Shown: positions 38,933 through 49,182, counted from the first letter of the stretch. The stretch is 64,000 bases of DNA from Rhizobium hidalgonense (GCF_002914525.1 NZ_LODW01000011.1:180106-244105); one strand, 5' to 3'. A program made the numbers and translations. Notes: generated by a model not told the origin, from the sequence alone.

Positions 38933-39339
38933 CACTTGTCGATACCAACGTGCTCCTGGACCTCGTGACCGACGATCCGAACTGGTCGGGTTGGTCTGTT
39001 GCTCAGCTCGAGACGGCCAGTCTTGAAGGTCCGCTGCTAATCAACGATGTCATCTATGCCGAACTTGCGGTTCGATATGAAAGGATTGAAGCGCTGGAGG
39101 CGTTTGTGGAAGAGGCTGGCCTCGACATCAGGCCCATACCCAAGCCCGCGTTGTTTCTTGCCGGCAAGGTCATCACGCAATATCGCAAGGCTGGCGGGAC
39201 CCGCACCGGCGTGCTTCCCGACTTCTTCATCGGCGCTCACGCGGCCGTGCAACAATTGCCGCTCCTGACGCGAGATGTCGGTCGCTATCGCAGCTATTTC
39301 CCCTCATTGAAATTGATAGCGCCGCGTCCCGAGGCGTAG
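38929..39339 (+). CDS. vapC: PIN-domain ribonuclease toxin (VapC)
   Basis: A 136-residue PIN-domain endoribonuclease. The acidic metal site is Asp5 (LVDTNVLLD), Glu45 (IYAELAVRY), Asp98 (LPDFFIGAHA) and Asp115 (TRDVGRY). Such toxins cut RNA, commonly tRNA or rRNA, when the antitoxin is lost. The start is a GTG overlapping the antitoxin stop. Its location 600 bases before repA suits plasmid stabilisation by post-segregational killing. Confidence 0.92.
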   Translation: MTLVDTNVLLDLVTDDPNWSGWSVAQLETASLEGPLLINDVIYAELAVRYERIEALEAFVEEAGLDIRPIPKPALFLAGKVITQYRKAGGTRTGVLPDFFIGAHAAVQQLPLLTRDVGRYRSYFPSLKLIAPRPEA

Positions 39340-39893
39340 GTCGGCGCGATCTAAGCGAGCTTCAAGAAACCTTCGATGGCGCGACGCCAGATGGTGCACG
39401 GATTTCCACCTTTGCGTCGAGCGGCATGACCGACCTCATCGGGATCGGTCGCTTCAGTTCGAACGCACGGGCTGGTCCGTCGCCTCGTTGACGAACGAAA
39501 TCGGCTGATCGCAATCGGGGGTTACCACGCCGGGCGACCGGCCGGTCGCCACACGCTTTCCGGGTATCGTCTCACCTGACCGACGCGAGCGGCAAGACGG
39601 AAGCATGAGGATATTCGACCGGACAAAGCTTCCGACGGGCGCCTGGTGATCCACGGCGGCAACTACCCGAAAGACGACGGACAATAGGCAGACGGAGCCC
39701 TTCCATCCTTCACAGCCCGTCACATAAATTCAAAGGAATTCATGTGCATAACGGGAGCGTAGACCTTGCCCGCGAGTACCCTGGAGGGCCCGAACCACCC
39801 CGCGAAACTCCGGTTTCGCGCGCTTTGTCCACATGCCTTAATCCGGCTTTTGGTTAAGCATTTGTATTTCGGCCACGAATCGCGGCATATAGT
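39340..39893. other. non-coding or decayed stretch before repA
   Basis: No convincing gene. Several short frames exist in each direction but none shows family motifs or a good ribosome site. It leads into the repA operator. Confidence 0.4.
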
Positions 39894-39934
39894 AACTGCG
39901 CAACTGAGGCGCTTTCGTCAAAAATTGCGCAGTT
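39894..39934 (+). promoter_or_regulatory. 10-bp inverted repeat before repA, candidate RepA operator
   Basis: AACTGCGCAA (39894-39903) and TTGCGCAGTT (39925-39934) are exact complements, 31 bases centre to centre, ending 16 bases before the repA ATG. In repABC plasmids RepA, helped by RepB, represses the operon by binding palindromes here. Confidence 0.65.
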
Positions 39935-39950
39935 ATTTGGGAAAAAGATC

Positions 39951-41144
39951 ATGCAGCCGAGTCTTGCGCTTCAGGACGATCAAGAGCATCTGCCGTCGCT
40001 TCTGGCAACGGATGCGCAGGAGTTGTCTTATCAGCTTCAGCAGCATCAGGCAAAAATCTTCCCCCCGCTGTCGCGAAAGACGATCAGAACATTTTCGCCG
40101 GCGGAGGCTGCGGCCTTCATCGGCATCGGCGAAGGTTATCTCCGGCAGGTGGCTGCCGATGGCCATGGGCCTGATCCGCTGGCGAACGGACGGCGGCTCT
40201 ATAGCGCGACGGATATGGATCGGATCCGCCGGGTCCTCGATGAGCGGAACGGAACACCGAAATATGTGCCGGCCCGCAGGCCGGGGGAAAAGCTCCAGAT
40301 CGTTTCCGTGATGAATTTCAAGGGCGGCTCGGGCAAGACCACCACCGCAGCTCATCTGGCCCAGTTCATGGCGCTGAGGGGCTACCGCGTTCTTGCCGTG
40401 GACCTTGATCCGCAAGCGTCTTTGTCCGCCCTGTTCGGCCATCAACCGGAATTCGACGTCGGAGAGGGCGAAACGATCTACGGCGCGATACGCTATGAGG
40501 ATCCTCGTCCCATTGCCGATATCGTGCGCGCCACCTACACGCCCAATCTGCACCTTATTCCTGGAAACCTCGAGCTGATGGAGTTCGAGCACGAGACGCC
40601 AAAGGCGATGTCGTCGGGTAAGGCGGAGACGATGTTCTTCGCCCGCATTGGCGAGGTGCTGACGGAGATCGAGAGCCTTTACGATGTCGTCGTCGTCGAT
40701 TGCCCGCCGCAGCTAGGGTTCCTGACGATGTCGGCGCTCTGCGCGGCGACCTCGGTCCTGATCACAGTCCATCCGCAGATGCTCGACGTCATGTCGATGT
40801 CACAGTTTCTGACGATGACAAGCGAGCTGATGTCGGTCGTGGAGAAGGCCGGCGGACGCACCAGCTATGACTGGATGCGCTATCTCGTCACGCGGTTCGA
40901 GCCGAACGATGGACCGCAGAGCCAGATGACCGGTTTCATGCGGGCGATCTTCGGCAATCGAATGCTTCACAATGCCATGGTGAAATCGACGGCGGTCGCC
41001 GATGCCGGCGTCACCAAGCAGACCCTCTACGAGGTCGAGCGGTCACAGTTCACCCGTGGAACCTATGACCGCGCGCTAGACTCCCTCAACCTGGTGAACG
41101 GCGAGATCGAAGCCCATATTCGTTCGACCTGGGGAAGGAAATAG
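39951..41144 (+). CDS. repA: RepA plasmid partition ATPase (ParA type)
   Basis: A 397-residue ParA-family ATPase. The N-terminal DNA-binding part (residues 30-100) has LSRKTIRTFSPAEAAAFIGI and PDPLANGRRLYSATDM. The deviant Walker A is FKGGSGKTTTAAHL, switch I region VLAVDLDPQASLSALFG, Walker B VVVVDCPPQLGFLTM. It moves plasmid copies apart together with RepB and represses the operon. It starts 16 bases after the inverted repeat, and repB follows after four bases. Length is normal for repABC RepA. Confidence 0.97.
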   Translation: MQPSLALQDDQEHLPSLLATDAQELSYQLQQHQAKIFPPLSRKTIRTFSPAEAAAFIGIGEGYLRQVAADGHGPDPLANGRRLYSATDMDRIRRVLDERNGTPKYVPARRPGEKLQIVSVMNFKGGSGKTTTAAHLAQFMALRGYRVLAVDLDPQASLSALFGHQPEFDVGEGETIYGAIRYEDPRPIADIVRATYTPNLHLIPGNLELMEFEHETPKAMSSGKAETMFFARIGEVLTEIESLYDVVVVDCPPQLGFLTMSALCAATSVLITVHPQMLDVMSMSQFLTMTSELMSVVEKAGGRTSYDWMRYLVTRFEPNDGPQSQMTGFMRAIFGNRMLHNAMVKSTAVADAGVTKQTLYEVERSQFTRGTYDRALDSLNLVNGEIEAHIRSTWGRK

Positions 41145-41148
41145 ATAG

Positions 41149-42150
41149 ATGGCGCGTAAGAACCTCATCGAGATTTCCGCTCCGAGCCCGGCAAGAACCG
41201 AAGCTGTCGCACCGCGCGACAATCGACCGATCGCCGGGTTCGTGCCGCAGGAGCGCAGTGCCGCACCGGTCGGGGGCATCACCAAGACGCTCGGCAACAT
41301 TACCGAGAAAATGGAACGGGCGAGCGAACTGGAGCGGCAGCTCGCGGCCGGCCAGACCATCGTCGATCTCGATCCCGGCCTGATCGACGCATCCTTCGTC
41401 AGTGACCGATTGGCGATCGACGCCGTTGAACTTGCTCAGCTTGTCGAGCAGATCCGCGAGCACGGGCAGCAGGTTCCGATACTGGTTCGCCCGCATCCCG
41501 AAACCAGAGGGCGTTATCAGGTGGCTTACGGCCATCGTCGCCTGGCGGCCACAAGAGAAATCGGCATCAGGGTGCGCGCGGTCGTCCGCGATCTCACCGA
41601 CGGCCAGCTGGTCGTCAGCCAGGGACAGGAAAACAGCGCCAGAACCAATCTTTCATACATCGAACGTGCGCTTTTCGCATCGCGTCTTGAAGAACGCAGC
41701 TTTGGCCGCGATGTGATCATGGCGGCTCTCGGCGTCGACAAGGCGGCGCTGTCGAGGATGCTGATTGTCATACGGCAGGTACCGCTTGATCTTATCAATG
41801 CCATCGGTCCAGCGCCGGATATCGGCCGCCGGAGATGGCTGGAACTGGGCGAGCGGATTGAGAGCGCCGATATCGAGAAGATCGTCGCGGAGTTGTCCGC
41901 GGACGACGCGCGCAAAATCCCGAGTGACGAGCGATTTCACCGAGCACTCGTCCTGGCAACGAAAAAGACAGCGGCACAGAGGCTGGCAGTGGTCAAATCC
42001 GCGGTCAGCGGGGTGCCTGTGATGATCAAGAAGACAGGATCGGGAGCCACTTTCGTCTTCGACGGCAAGAGCGCACCCGGATTCGATCAATTCGTCCAGG
42101 ACAGGCTGAAGGGTCTGTTCCAGGAGTTCAACAAGGACAGAGGAGCGTAA
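41149..42150 (+). CDS. repB: RepB plasmid partition protein (ParB type)
   Basis: A 333-residue ParB-family centromere-binding protein. The ParB/Srx (CTPase) core spans about 70-190: IREHGQQVPILVRPHPETRG, RYQVAYGHRRLAATREIG, GQENSARTNLSYIERALFA; then a helix-turn-helix region DVIMAALGVDKAALSRMLIV, and a C-terminal dimer domain. It binds parS and recruits RepA. Translation follows repA after four bases. Confidence 0.96.
   Translation: MARKNLIEISAPSPARTEAVAPRDNRPIAGFVPQERSAAPVGGITKTLGNITEKMERASELERQLAAGQTIVDLDPGLIDASFVSDRLAIDAVELAQLVEQIREHGQQVPILVRPHPETRGRYQVAYGHRRLAATREIGIRVRAVVRDLTDGQLVVSQGQENSARTNLSYIERALFASRLEERSFGRDVIMAALGVDKAALSRMLIVIRQVPLDLINAIGPAPDIGRRRWLELGERIESADIEKIVAELSADDARKIPSDERFHRALVLATKKTAAQRLAVVKSAVSGVPVMIKKTGSGATFVFDGKSAPGFDQFVQDRLKGLFQEFNKDRGA
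41892..41907 (+). other. candidate parS-like palindrome inside repB
   Basis: GTTGTCCGCGGACGAC is one base from a perfect 16-bp palindrome and fits the GTTnnnnGCnnnnAAC layout of many repABC centromere sites apart from that base. It lies within the repB coding sequence; I found no better match around repA or after repC. Weak without binding data. Confidence 0.25.
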
Positions 42151-42154
42151 CGCG

Positions 42155-42210
42155 CAAAAGAAAAAGGCCCCCAACGACGCCGTCGTGGAAGCCCTTCTCA
42201 GATCTTAAGC
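42155..42210 (-). ncRNA. antisense counter-transcribed RNA of the repB-repC spacer
   Basis: On the minus strand a -35 TTGACT (42245-42240) and a weak -10 GATTCT lie 17 bases apart. Transcription from about 42210 would run into a stem of ACGACG/CGTCGT at about 42172-42186 followed by CCTTTTTCTTTT, an intrinsic terminator. That gives an RNA of about 55 bases, the size and place of the inc-alpha ctRNA that limits RepC synthesis in repABC plasmids. Another palindrome (CACCAA-A-TTGGTG, 42256-42268) in the repC leader could be its regulated structure. Confidence 0.75.
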
Positions 42211-42303
42211 ACATCGAGAATCGCATTTCCTCGAATCACAGTCAAGCGTCTTAGGCACCAAATTGGTGGATGGTTTTCTTTTGCCTGAACGAAGGTGAAG
42301 GCA

Positions 42304-43608
42304 ATGGAGAGTGGATATGTGACGACGCCCTTTGGGCGGCGGCCGATGTCGCTTGGCATGCTGGCAAGCCAGCAATTGGCCGAGACCATCGAGCCGGGAA
42401 TGAAGCGTAGCAAGTGGAAACTGTTTCGGGCGATCTGTGAGGCGCGGCCGGCGCTCGGCGTGACCGATCGGGCGCTGACGGTGCTCGACGCGCTTCTGAC
42501 CTTCTATCCTGATGATGAGATTTCTGAGGAGAAGGGCCTGATCGTCTTTCCCTCGAATGCGCAGCTTTCGCTCCGCGCCCGGGGTATGACGCCCGCGACG
42601 CTGCGACGGCATCTTGCCGTGCTGGTCGAGGCCGGCCTGATCCTGAGAAAGGACAGCCCGAACGGAAAGCGCTATGCGCGCCGCGACAGGGCAGGGGAGA
42701 TCGGTGAGGCTTTCGGCTTCAGCGTTGCGCCACTGCTTGCGCGCGCAGTCGAGATTGAAGGTCTGGCCGCCGAGGTGGTTGCCGACCGAGAGCTCATTCG
42801 CGCGACCAGGGAAAGTCTCACCCTGTGCAGGAGAGATATCTCGAAGCTGATCTCAGCGGCGCTCGATGAAGCTGTGCCCGGCGACTGGGAGCAGATGTCG
42901 TCGATGTTTCGCGATCTCGTGCGCAGGATTCCGCGCGTGGCGGAGGCCGAGGAATTGGCCACCCTGCTTGACGAGATGTGGCTGCTCCGCGACGAAGTCG
43001 TCAACCTGCTGGAAAGGCATGTAAAATCACAAAAAATAGACGCCAATGAGTCTCATTTTGAGCGTCACAAACAGAATTCAAATCCAAACTACATTTCTGA
43101 ACTTGAACCAAGCTTCGAAACGAAGCAGGACGCGAAGCCTGCGGCCGATAACGACCCGATCGCCGGGCCGCCGGACGAACAAAGGCTGAAACATCCGGCG
43201 TCTGCCGGCGCAATAAGCGGCAGGAGACCCGGCGCGGCCGAACCGGCGGCGGGACATACACTGAAATCCTTCCCGCTCGGCCTCGTTCTCCAGGCCTGCC
43301 CGCAAATTCTCGATTATGGGCCGGGAGGAACGATCGGCAACTGGCGCGACCTGATGTCGGCCGCTGTCGTCGTCCGCTCGATGCTCGGAGTCAGCCCTTC
43401 GGCCTATGAGGAAGCCTGCGCCGGCATGGGGCCGGAAAATGCCGCGACCGTGATTGCCTGCATTCTGGAAAGGGGCGGGCACATCAATTCGCCCGGCGGT
43501 TACCTCCGCGATCTCACCCGAAGGACCGAGAAAGGTGAGTTTGCCATCGGCCCGATGCTGATGGCGCTGGTGCGGGCGAATGGTGGAGTGCGGCGCGATG
43601 CCAGCTGA
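42304..43608 (+). CDS. repC: RepC replication initiator
   Basis: A 434-residue initiator. The N-terminal winged-helix DNA-binding region has VTTPFGRRPMSLGMLASQQL and SLRARGMTPATLRRHLAVLV; the C-terminal part has NWRDLMSAAVVVRSMLGVSP and ILERGGHINSPGGYLRDLTR. It opens the plasmid origin, which in this family lies within repC. An upstream in-frame GTG at 42295 exists, but the ATG at 42304 has GAAGG upstream and gives the family's normal N-terminus. Expression is limited by the antisense RNA in the leader. Confidence 0.96.
   Translation: MESGYVTTPFGRRPMSLGMLASQQLAETIEPGMKRSKWKLFRAICEARPALGVTDRALTVLDALLTFYPDDEISEEKGLIVFPSNAQLSLRARGMTPATLRRHLAVLVEAGLILRKDSPNGKRYARRDRAGEIGEAFGFSVAPLLARAVEIEGLAAEVVADRELIRATRESLTLCRRDISKLISAALDEAVPGDWEQMSSMFRDLVRRIPRVAEAEELATLLDEMWLLRDEVVNLLERHVKSQKIDANESHFERHKQNSNPNYISELEPSFETKQDAKPAADNDPIAGPPDEQRLKHPASAGAISGRRPGAAEPAAGHTLKSFPLGLVLQACPQILDYGPGGTIGNWRDLMSAAVVVRSMLGVSPSAYEEACAGMGPENAATVIACILERGGHINSPGGYLRDLTRRTEKGEFAIGPMLMALVRANGGVRRDAS
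43015..43115 (+). other. AT-rich island in repC, probable replication origin
   Basis: About 100 bases that are strikingly A+T-rich (for example AAAATCACAAAAAATAGA) inside an otherwise GC-rich gene. In repABC plasmids oriV lies in an AT-rich stretch of repC, so this is the natural candidate. Confidence 0.65.
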
Positions 43609-43650
43609 TGGACTTCAGCTGCATCGCAGTCGTGCATCGGCAGGTTGCTC

Positions 43651-44667
43651 TCACCTGCGCGGCGGCGCGGTACTTTCCCGTAGGATCAGCTCGACCGGCC
43701 ACAATTCATGGATCTCGTCTGCGGCGCGCCCAGTGATAAGCTGTAGCGTCAGCTCGGCGCAACGTGTGCCCGCGGCACGCATGGAGGACCGCGTGGTCGA
43801 GAGCGACGGGACCATATTCTCGGCCGTCAAATAGGGAAAGACGTCGTCATGAGCGATGACGGAAACATCCTGGCCCACCGTCATTCCGAGCGAACGGACG
43901 GCGCGGTAGACACCAAGCGCTGTCATCGTGGAACCGGCAACGATGGCGGTCGGCGCATTGGTACTTTCCAGAAAGGAGCGGGCATGGCGAAAGCCGCTCT
44001 CGTCGGAGAACTTATCGCAGACCATGAGGTTCGGATCTGCGGCAAGCCCATGCTCCTGATGGGCTGTCCGAAAACCCTGTTCGCGATGGATTGAATAGGT
44101 CTTTCCCCGCAGGCCATTGATCATGCCAATGCGCCGGTGGCCGAGACCGAGCAGGTGTTCGGTCACTCTGCGCACGGCATTTTCATTGTCGATATCGAGC
44201 CACGCGTGAACGTGCTCCGTCTCCGAGCGGCCGTGGACCAGGAAAGGCAGGCCCAAGCTGTTCAGCATCTCGATCCGCGGGTCCCTGGGGCGAGGCGAAT
44301 GGATGATCACTGCATCCACTCGGCGGCTTTCGACCAGGCGTCGGTAGGCCTGTATCTCGTCGTCGTCATTGTGCGCGGTAATAGGCGTAATGAGAATATC
44401 CGTGTCGGCTGTTTCAAGGCGCTGCGCCATCCCCGCCATGAACTCAGCGAAATGGATTTCCCCCGAGCGCCCCATCATAACGCCTATCGCTCCGGCTCGC
44501 CCGGTCTTTAGCCGCACGGCATTGATATCGGGGCGATAGCCAAGCCGCATTGCTTCGCTCGCGACCCGGGCGCGCGTGGCTTCACTCACCTCGGGATAGC
44601 CGCTGAGCGCACGGCTGACCGTCGTCGGAGAGAGCCCAAGCTGCTTTGCAAATTCGCGAAGTTTCAT
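43651..44667 (-). CDS. thuR: LacI-family regulator of the thu operon
   Basis: A 338-residue LacI/PurR regulator. The helix-turn-helix is MKLREFAKQLGLSPTTVSRA with the hinge RLGYRPDINAVRLKTGRAGA; the periplasmic-binding-like effector domain follows, with DVSVIAHDDVFPY near the end. The frame opens at 44721, but the ATG at 44667 starts the DNA-binding domain. It is divergent from thuEFGKAB and two matching palindromes lie in the gap. Convergent with repC. Effector is presumably trehalose or a related disaccharide. Confidence 0.85.
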   Translation of the reverse strand: MKLREFAKQLGLSPTTVSRALSGYPEVSEATRARVASEAMRLGYRPDINAVRLKTGRAGAIGVMMGRSGEIHFAEFMAGMAQRLETADTDILITPITAHNDDDEIQAYRRLVESRRVDAVIIHSPRPRDPRIEMLNSLGLPFLVHGRSETEHVHAWLDIDNENAVRRVTEHLLGLGHRRIGMINGLRGKTYSIHREQGFRTAHQEHGLAADPNLMVCDKFSDESGFRHARSFLESTNAPTAIVAGSTMTALGVYRAVRSLGMTVGQDVSVIAHDDVFPYLTAENMVPSLSTTRSSMRAAGTRCAELTLQLITGRAADEIHELWPVELILRESTAPPRR

Positions 44668-44745
44668 CGGATGTCTTCTTTGTCCCGGCAAATCAATGGA
44701 CGAAGCGTTGGCAATGCGCAACGGACAAGTGCCAATTCGGTCAAA

Positions 44746-44763
44746 ATTGAAAGCGATTTCAAT
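44746..44763 (+). promoter_or_regulatory. LacI-type operator O1
   Basis: ATTGAAAGCGATTTCAAT, a near-perfect 18-bp palindrome with central CG as bound by LacI/PurR proteins. It lies 80 bases upstream of thuR and shares its right half with the site at 44904-44921. Confidence 0.7.
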
Positions 44764-44903
44764 TTTTAGCGCCGGGCACCTGCCTATGAAAGTCGATAAA
44801 TACCGCCTTGACGCTGTAAAGTGAGTTGTCTTTACGAAAAAACAACCGAAAGAGGCTGTTTATGGCAGCTTGACGCCGTTGAAACCTTCTGCGATGTTCC
44901 GTT

Positions 44904-44921
44904 GGCCAAATCGATTTCAAT
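44904..44921 (+). promoter_or_regulatory. LacI-type operator O2
   Basis: The right half CGATTTCAAT is identical to O1 and the core AAATCGATTT is an exact palindrome. It ends 15 bases before the thuE ATG, overlapping the expected transcript start or leader, suited to repression. The 158-base centre spacing from O1 would allow looping. Confidence 0.65.
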
Positions 44922-44936
44922 TTCTGGGAGGAGATT

Positions 44937-46199
44937 ATGAAAAAGTTTGCTCTAGCCTTGTCCGCGCTTAGTTTTGCGATCGCTGCCGGCCCCATCGATG
45001 CCGCTGAGATTTCATTTGCCGCCAACACCACGGGCAAGAACGTCGAATTCCTGAACAAGCAGCTCGCAATTTTCGAGAAGGAGACCGGCAATCAGGTGAA
45101 GCTCGTCACCATGCCGTCATCGAGCAGCGAGCAGTTCTCGCAATATCGCTTGTGGCTTGCTGCAGGAAACAAGGACATCGACGTCTATCAGACCGATGTC
45201 ATCTGGGCGCCGCAGCTTGCGGACCAGTTCATTGATCTGAAGGAGGCCACCAAGGACGTGGCCGGCCAGTTCTTTCCGTCGATCATCGCCTCGCAGACCG
45301 TCAATGGCCGGCTCGTGGCGCTGCCGTTGTTTACCGATGCTCCGGCGCTGTTTTACCGAAAGGACCTGCTCGAGAAGTATGGCAAGCAGCCGCCGAAGAC
45401 CTGGGACGAGATGGCCGCAACCGCCAAAGAGGTTCAGGATAAGGAACGTCAGGCCGGCCAGAAGGACCTTTGGGGTTACGTCTTTCAGGGCAATTCCTAC
45501 GAAGGGCTGACCTGCAACGCACTGGAATGGGTGAAGTCGTCGGGGGGCGGGCAGATCGTCGAGCCGGACGGGACGATCTCGATCAACAACGAGAAGGCGG
45601 CAGCAGCGCTCGAACGCGCCAAGGGTTGGATCGGCACGATCTCGCCGCCCGGCGTGCTCGCCTATCAGGAGGAGGAATCGCGCGGCGTCTGGCAGACCGG
45701 CAATGCCGTCTTCATGCGCAACTGGCCCTATGCCTATTCCCTCGGCAATGGTGCCGACAGCGCCGTGAAGGGCAAGTTCGACGTGATGACGCTGCCGGTT
45801 GCGGCCGCCGGCGACAAGCCGTCTTCCACGCTGGGCGGCTGGAACCTGGCGGTGTCGAAATATTCGGAAAAACAGGAAGCAGCCATCGCGCTCGTAAAAT
45901 TCCTGGCGTCGAAGGACGTGCAGAAGGCCCGAGCCATCGAGCTGTCCAATCTCCCGACACTGACCGACCTTTATGATGACAAGGATGTCGCCGCCGCGCA
46001 GCCCTTCATGCCGAACTGGAAACCCATTTTCCAGGACGCAGTGCCGCGTCCTTCGGCAACAGCCAAGGTGAAGTACAACGAAGTCTCGTCGAAGTTCTGG
46101 ACGGCAGTGCACAATACGCTGTCCGGCAGCGGCTCGGCTGCCGAGAACCTCGAGCTCCTCGAAGCCGACCTGACGGCCCTCAAGGGCGACGCCTGGTGA
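44937..46199 (+). CDS. thuE: disaccharide ABC transporter binding protein
   Basis: A 420-residue family 1 solute-binding protein. The signal peptide MKKFALALSALSFAIAAGPI is followed by a cleavage site near IDA-AE. Binding-protein motifs include YQTDVIWAPQLADQFIDL, GRLVALPLFTDAPALFYRKD and STLGGWNLAVSKYSEKQEA. It captures trehalose/maltose/sucrose-like sugars in the periplasm. GGGAGGAG lies before the ATG and operator O2 just upstream. First gene of the operon whose order (E-F-G-K-A-B with divergent R) matches the thu system of Sinorhizobium. Confidence 0.87.
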   Translation: MKKFALALSALSFAIAAGPIDAAEISFAANTTGKNVEFLNKQLAIFEKETGNQVKLVTMPSSSSEQFSQYRLWLAAGNKDIDVYQTDVIWAPQLADQFIDLKEATKDVAGQFFPSIIASQTVNGRLVALPLFTDAPALFYRKDLLEKYGKQPPKTWDEMAATAKEVQDKERQAGQKDLWGYVFQGNSYEGLTCNALEWVKSSGGGQIVEPDGTISINNEKAAAALERAKGWIGTISPPGVLAYQEEESRGVWQTGNAVFMRNWPYAYSLGNGADSAVKGKFDVMTLPVAAAGDKPSSTLGGWNLAVSKYSEKQEAAIALVKFLASKDVQKARAIELSNLPTLTDLYDDKDVAAAQPFMPNWKPIFQDAVPRPSATAKVKYNEVSSKFWTAVHNTLSGSGSAAENLELLEADLTALKGDAW

Positions 46200-46267
46200 G
46201 GAACGGGACCGGCGACCGTCAGGTCGTCGGTCCACTCTCCGGAGGGCTTAAACAGGGGTAGGCTTTC

Positions 46268-47253
46268 ATGACCGAAATCGCAGTTCCACAAGCAGTTGAA
46301 CCAAGGGTTTCCCGTCTCAGGGCCTCTACGGAGCTGCGATCCGAGCGCATCCGATCGGCCTGGGTGTTCCTGGCGCCGACGCTGTTGATCCTGGCAATCG
46401 TCGCCGGCTGGCCGCTGTTCAGAACGATCTATTTCAGCTTTACGAATGCGTCGCTCAACGACCTTGGCAATGCGCAATTCGTCGGCTTTGCCAATTATCT
46501 GTCGTGGGTGACGCTGAAGAGCGGAAAGACCGTCTATCGCGGCCTGCTCGCCGATCCGGTCTGGTGGACTGCCGTCTGGAACACGGCCAAATTCACTCTC
46601 CTTTCGGTGACGATCGAGACTGTGCTCGGCTTGATCGTTGCGTTGGTGCTGAACGCACAGTTCGTCGGGCGGGGCATCGTTCGCGCCGCAATCCTCATTC
46701 CCTGGGCGATCCCGACCATCGTTTCGGCCAAGATGTGGGCCTGGATGCTCAACGATCAGTTCGGCATTCTCAATGATGTTCTGCTCGGCTTCGGCTTAAT
46801 CAGCGAGAAGATCGCCTGGACCGCCAATCCGGAAACGGCGATGATCGCCGTGCTGATCGTCGACGTCTGGAAGACGACGCCCTTCATGGCGCTTCTAATC
46901 CTTGCCGGACTTCAGATGGTGCCGGGAGATATTTATGAAGCGGCCAGAATCGATGGCGTCAATCCGATCAAGGTGTTCTGGCGTCTGACGGTGCCGCTGA
47001 TCCGGCCTGCCATCATGGTTGCCGTGATATTCCGGATGCTGGATGCGATGCGCATCTTCGACCTGATCTATGTTCTGACGCCCAACAATGCGCAGACAAA
47101 GACCATGTCGGTCATGGCGCGGGAAAACCTGTTCGACTTCGACAAGTTCGCCTACGGCGCTACCGCCTCGACAGTGCTTTTCCTCATCATCGCTTCCGTC
47201 ACCGTCCTTTATATCTGGCTCGGCCGCGTCAGGCTCGGCGGGGAGGAAAGCTG

Positions 47254-47254
<1 letters not shown>
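46268..47254 (+). CDS. thuF: disaccharide ABC transporter permease (MalF type)
   Basis: A 328-residue permease with about six membrane helices. The N-terminal segment APTLLILAIVAGWPLFRTIY is typical of the MalF/LacF class, and the EAA loop is MVPGDIYEAARIDGVNPIKV followed by FWRLTVPLIRPA. It forms the membrane channel with ThuG. AGGGG precedes the ATG; the stop overlaps the next start by one base (TGATG). Confidence 0.9.
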
Positions 47255-48084
<830 letters not shown>

Positions 48085-48095
48085 GGGAGTAGAAC

Positions 48096-49121
48096 ATGGC
48101 AGAAATCCGACTGGAAAATATCCGCAAGAGTTTCGGCGCCTTCGAGGTGATCAACGGTGTGACGATGGACATCCGCAGGGGCGAGTTCATGGTGTTCGTC
48201 GGGCCTTCGGGATGCGGCAAGTCTACGCTGCTGCGGCTTATCTCCGGCCTCGAGGACATTACGTCAGGAATTCTGTCGTTCGACAACGAGACGGTAAACC
48301 GGCACGCGCCCTCCAAGAGAGGGATCGCCATGGTGTTCCAGTCTTACGCGCTCTACCCGCATATGACGGTGTTCGACAACATGGCTTTCGGCATGAAGCT
48401 TGCCGGGAGCACCAGAGAGGAATCCCGCCGGCGCGTTGAACATGCCGCCGGCATGCTGCAACTCTCACCCTATTTGGACCGCTTGCCGCGACAGCTCTCC
48501 GGGGGGCAGCGTCAGCGCGTAGCGATCGGCCGGGCGATCGTACGCGATCCCAAGGTCTTTCTCTTCGATGAGCCGCTCTCCAACCTCGATGCGGCGCTTC
48601 GCGTCGCGACGAGGCTGGAGATCGCGAAGCTTCACCGCAGCATGCACGGCACGACGATGATCTATGTGACGCACGATCAGGTCGAGGCCATGACGCTGGC
48701 GGATCGGATCTGCGTGCTGAGAGACGGCGTCGTCGAGCAGATCGGCACGCCGCTGGAACTTTACGAAAGCCCGAATTCCGTCTTCGTTGCCGGCTTCATC
48801 GGTTCGCCGAAAATGAACTTCCTGTCCGGCGGGCTGGCACAGCCCTATGACAGCCATACGATCGGCGTGCGGGCGGAGCATGTTCGCATCACGGCCGAAG
48901 CGCCGGTTTGGACCGGTACGGTCGTCCATTCGGAAATCCTCGGCTCCGATAGCTTCATCTATGTGGATATTGGGACGGATGAGCCGCTCATCGTGCGGGA
49001 GGCGGGCGTCTCCCGTCACGAGCCGGGCCAAACGCTTGGCCTTGCGCCGCTGGCCGGCCATGTCCACCGTTTCGAACGGTCCGGCCAGGCGCTGGAGCGG
49101 ACAACGCTGCAGGCCGCCTGA
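48096..49121 (+). CDS. thuK: disaccharide ABC transporter ATPase (MalK/UgpC type)
   Basis: A 341-residue CUT1 ATPase. Walker A is GPSGCGKST, Q-loop MVFQSYALYPHMTVFDN, signature [15 protein letters not shown], Walker B VFLFDEPLSNLDAALR and H-loop IYVTHDQVEAMTL; the C-terminal regulatory domain has IGVRAEHVRI. It is slightly shorter than MalK (370) in the regulatory part. Eleven bases after thuG. Confidence 0.92.
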   Translation: MAEIRLENIRKSFGAFEVINGVTMDIRRGEFMVFVGPSGCGKSTLLRLISGLEDITSGILSFDNETVNRHAPSKRGIAMVFQSYALYPHMTVFDNMAFGMKLAGSTREESRRRVEHAAGMLQLSPYLDRLPRQLSGGQRQRVAIGRAIVRDPKVFLFDEPLSNLDAALRVATRLEIAKLHRSMHGTTMIYVTHDQVEAMTLADRICVLRDGVVEQIGTPLELYESPNSVFVAGFIGSPKMNFLSGGLAQPYDSHTIGVRAEHVRITAEAPVWTGTVVHSEILGSDSFIYVDIGTDEPLIVREAGVSRHEPGQTLGLAPLAGHVHRFERSGQALERTTLQAA

Positions 49122-49182
49122 TCTTCCCAAGACCGATATTCCTCACAAGACCCAATCCATATAACGACCAGGAGTAAACGAC

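Noticed and set aside
42256..42268. CACCAA-A-TTGGTG palindrome as a parS site
   Set aside because: It lies in the repC leader beside the antisense RNA and lacks the GTT...AAC layout; more likely a leader structure.
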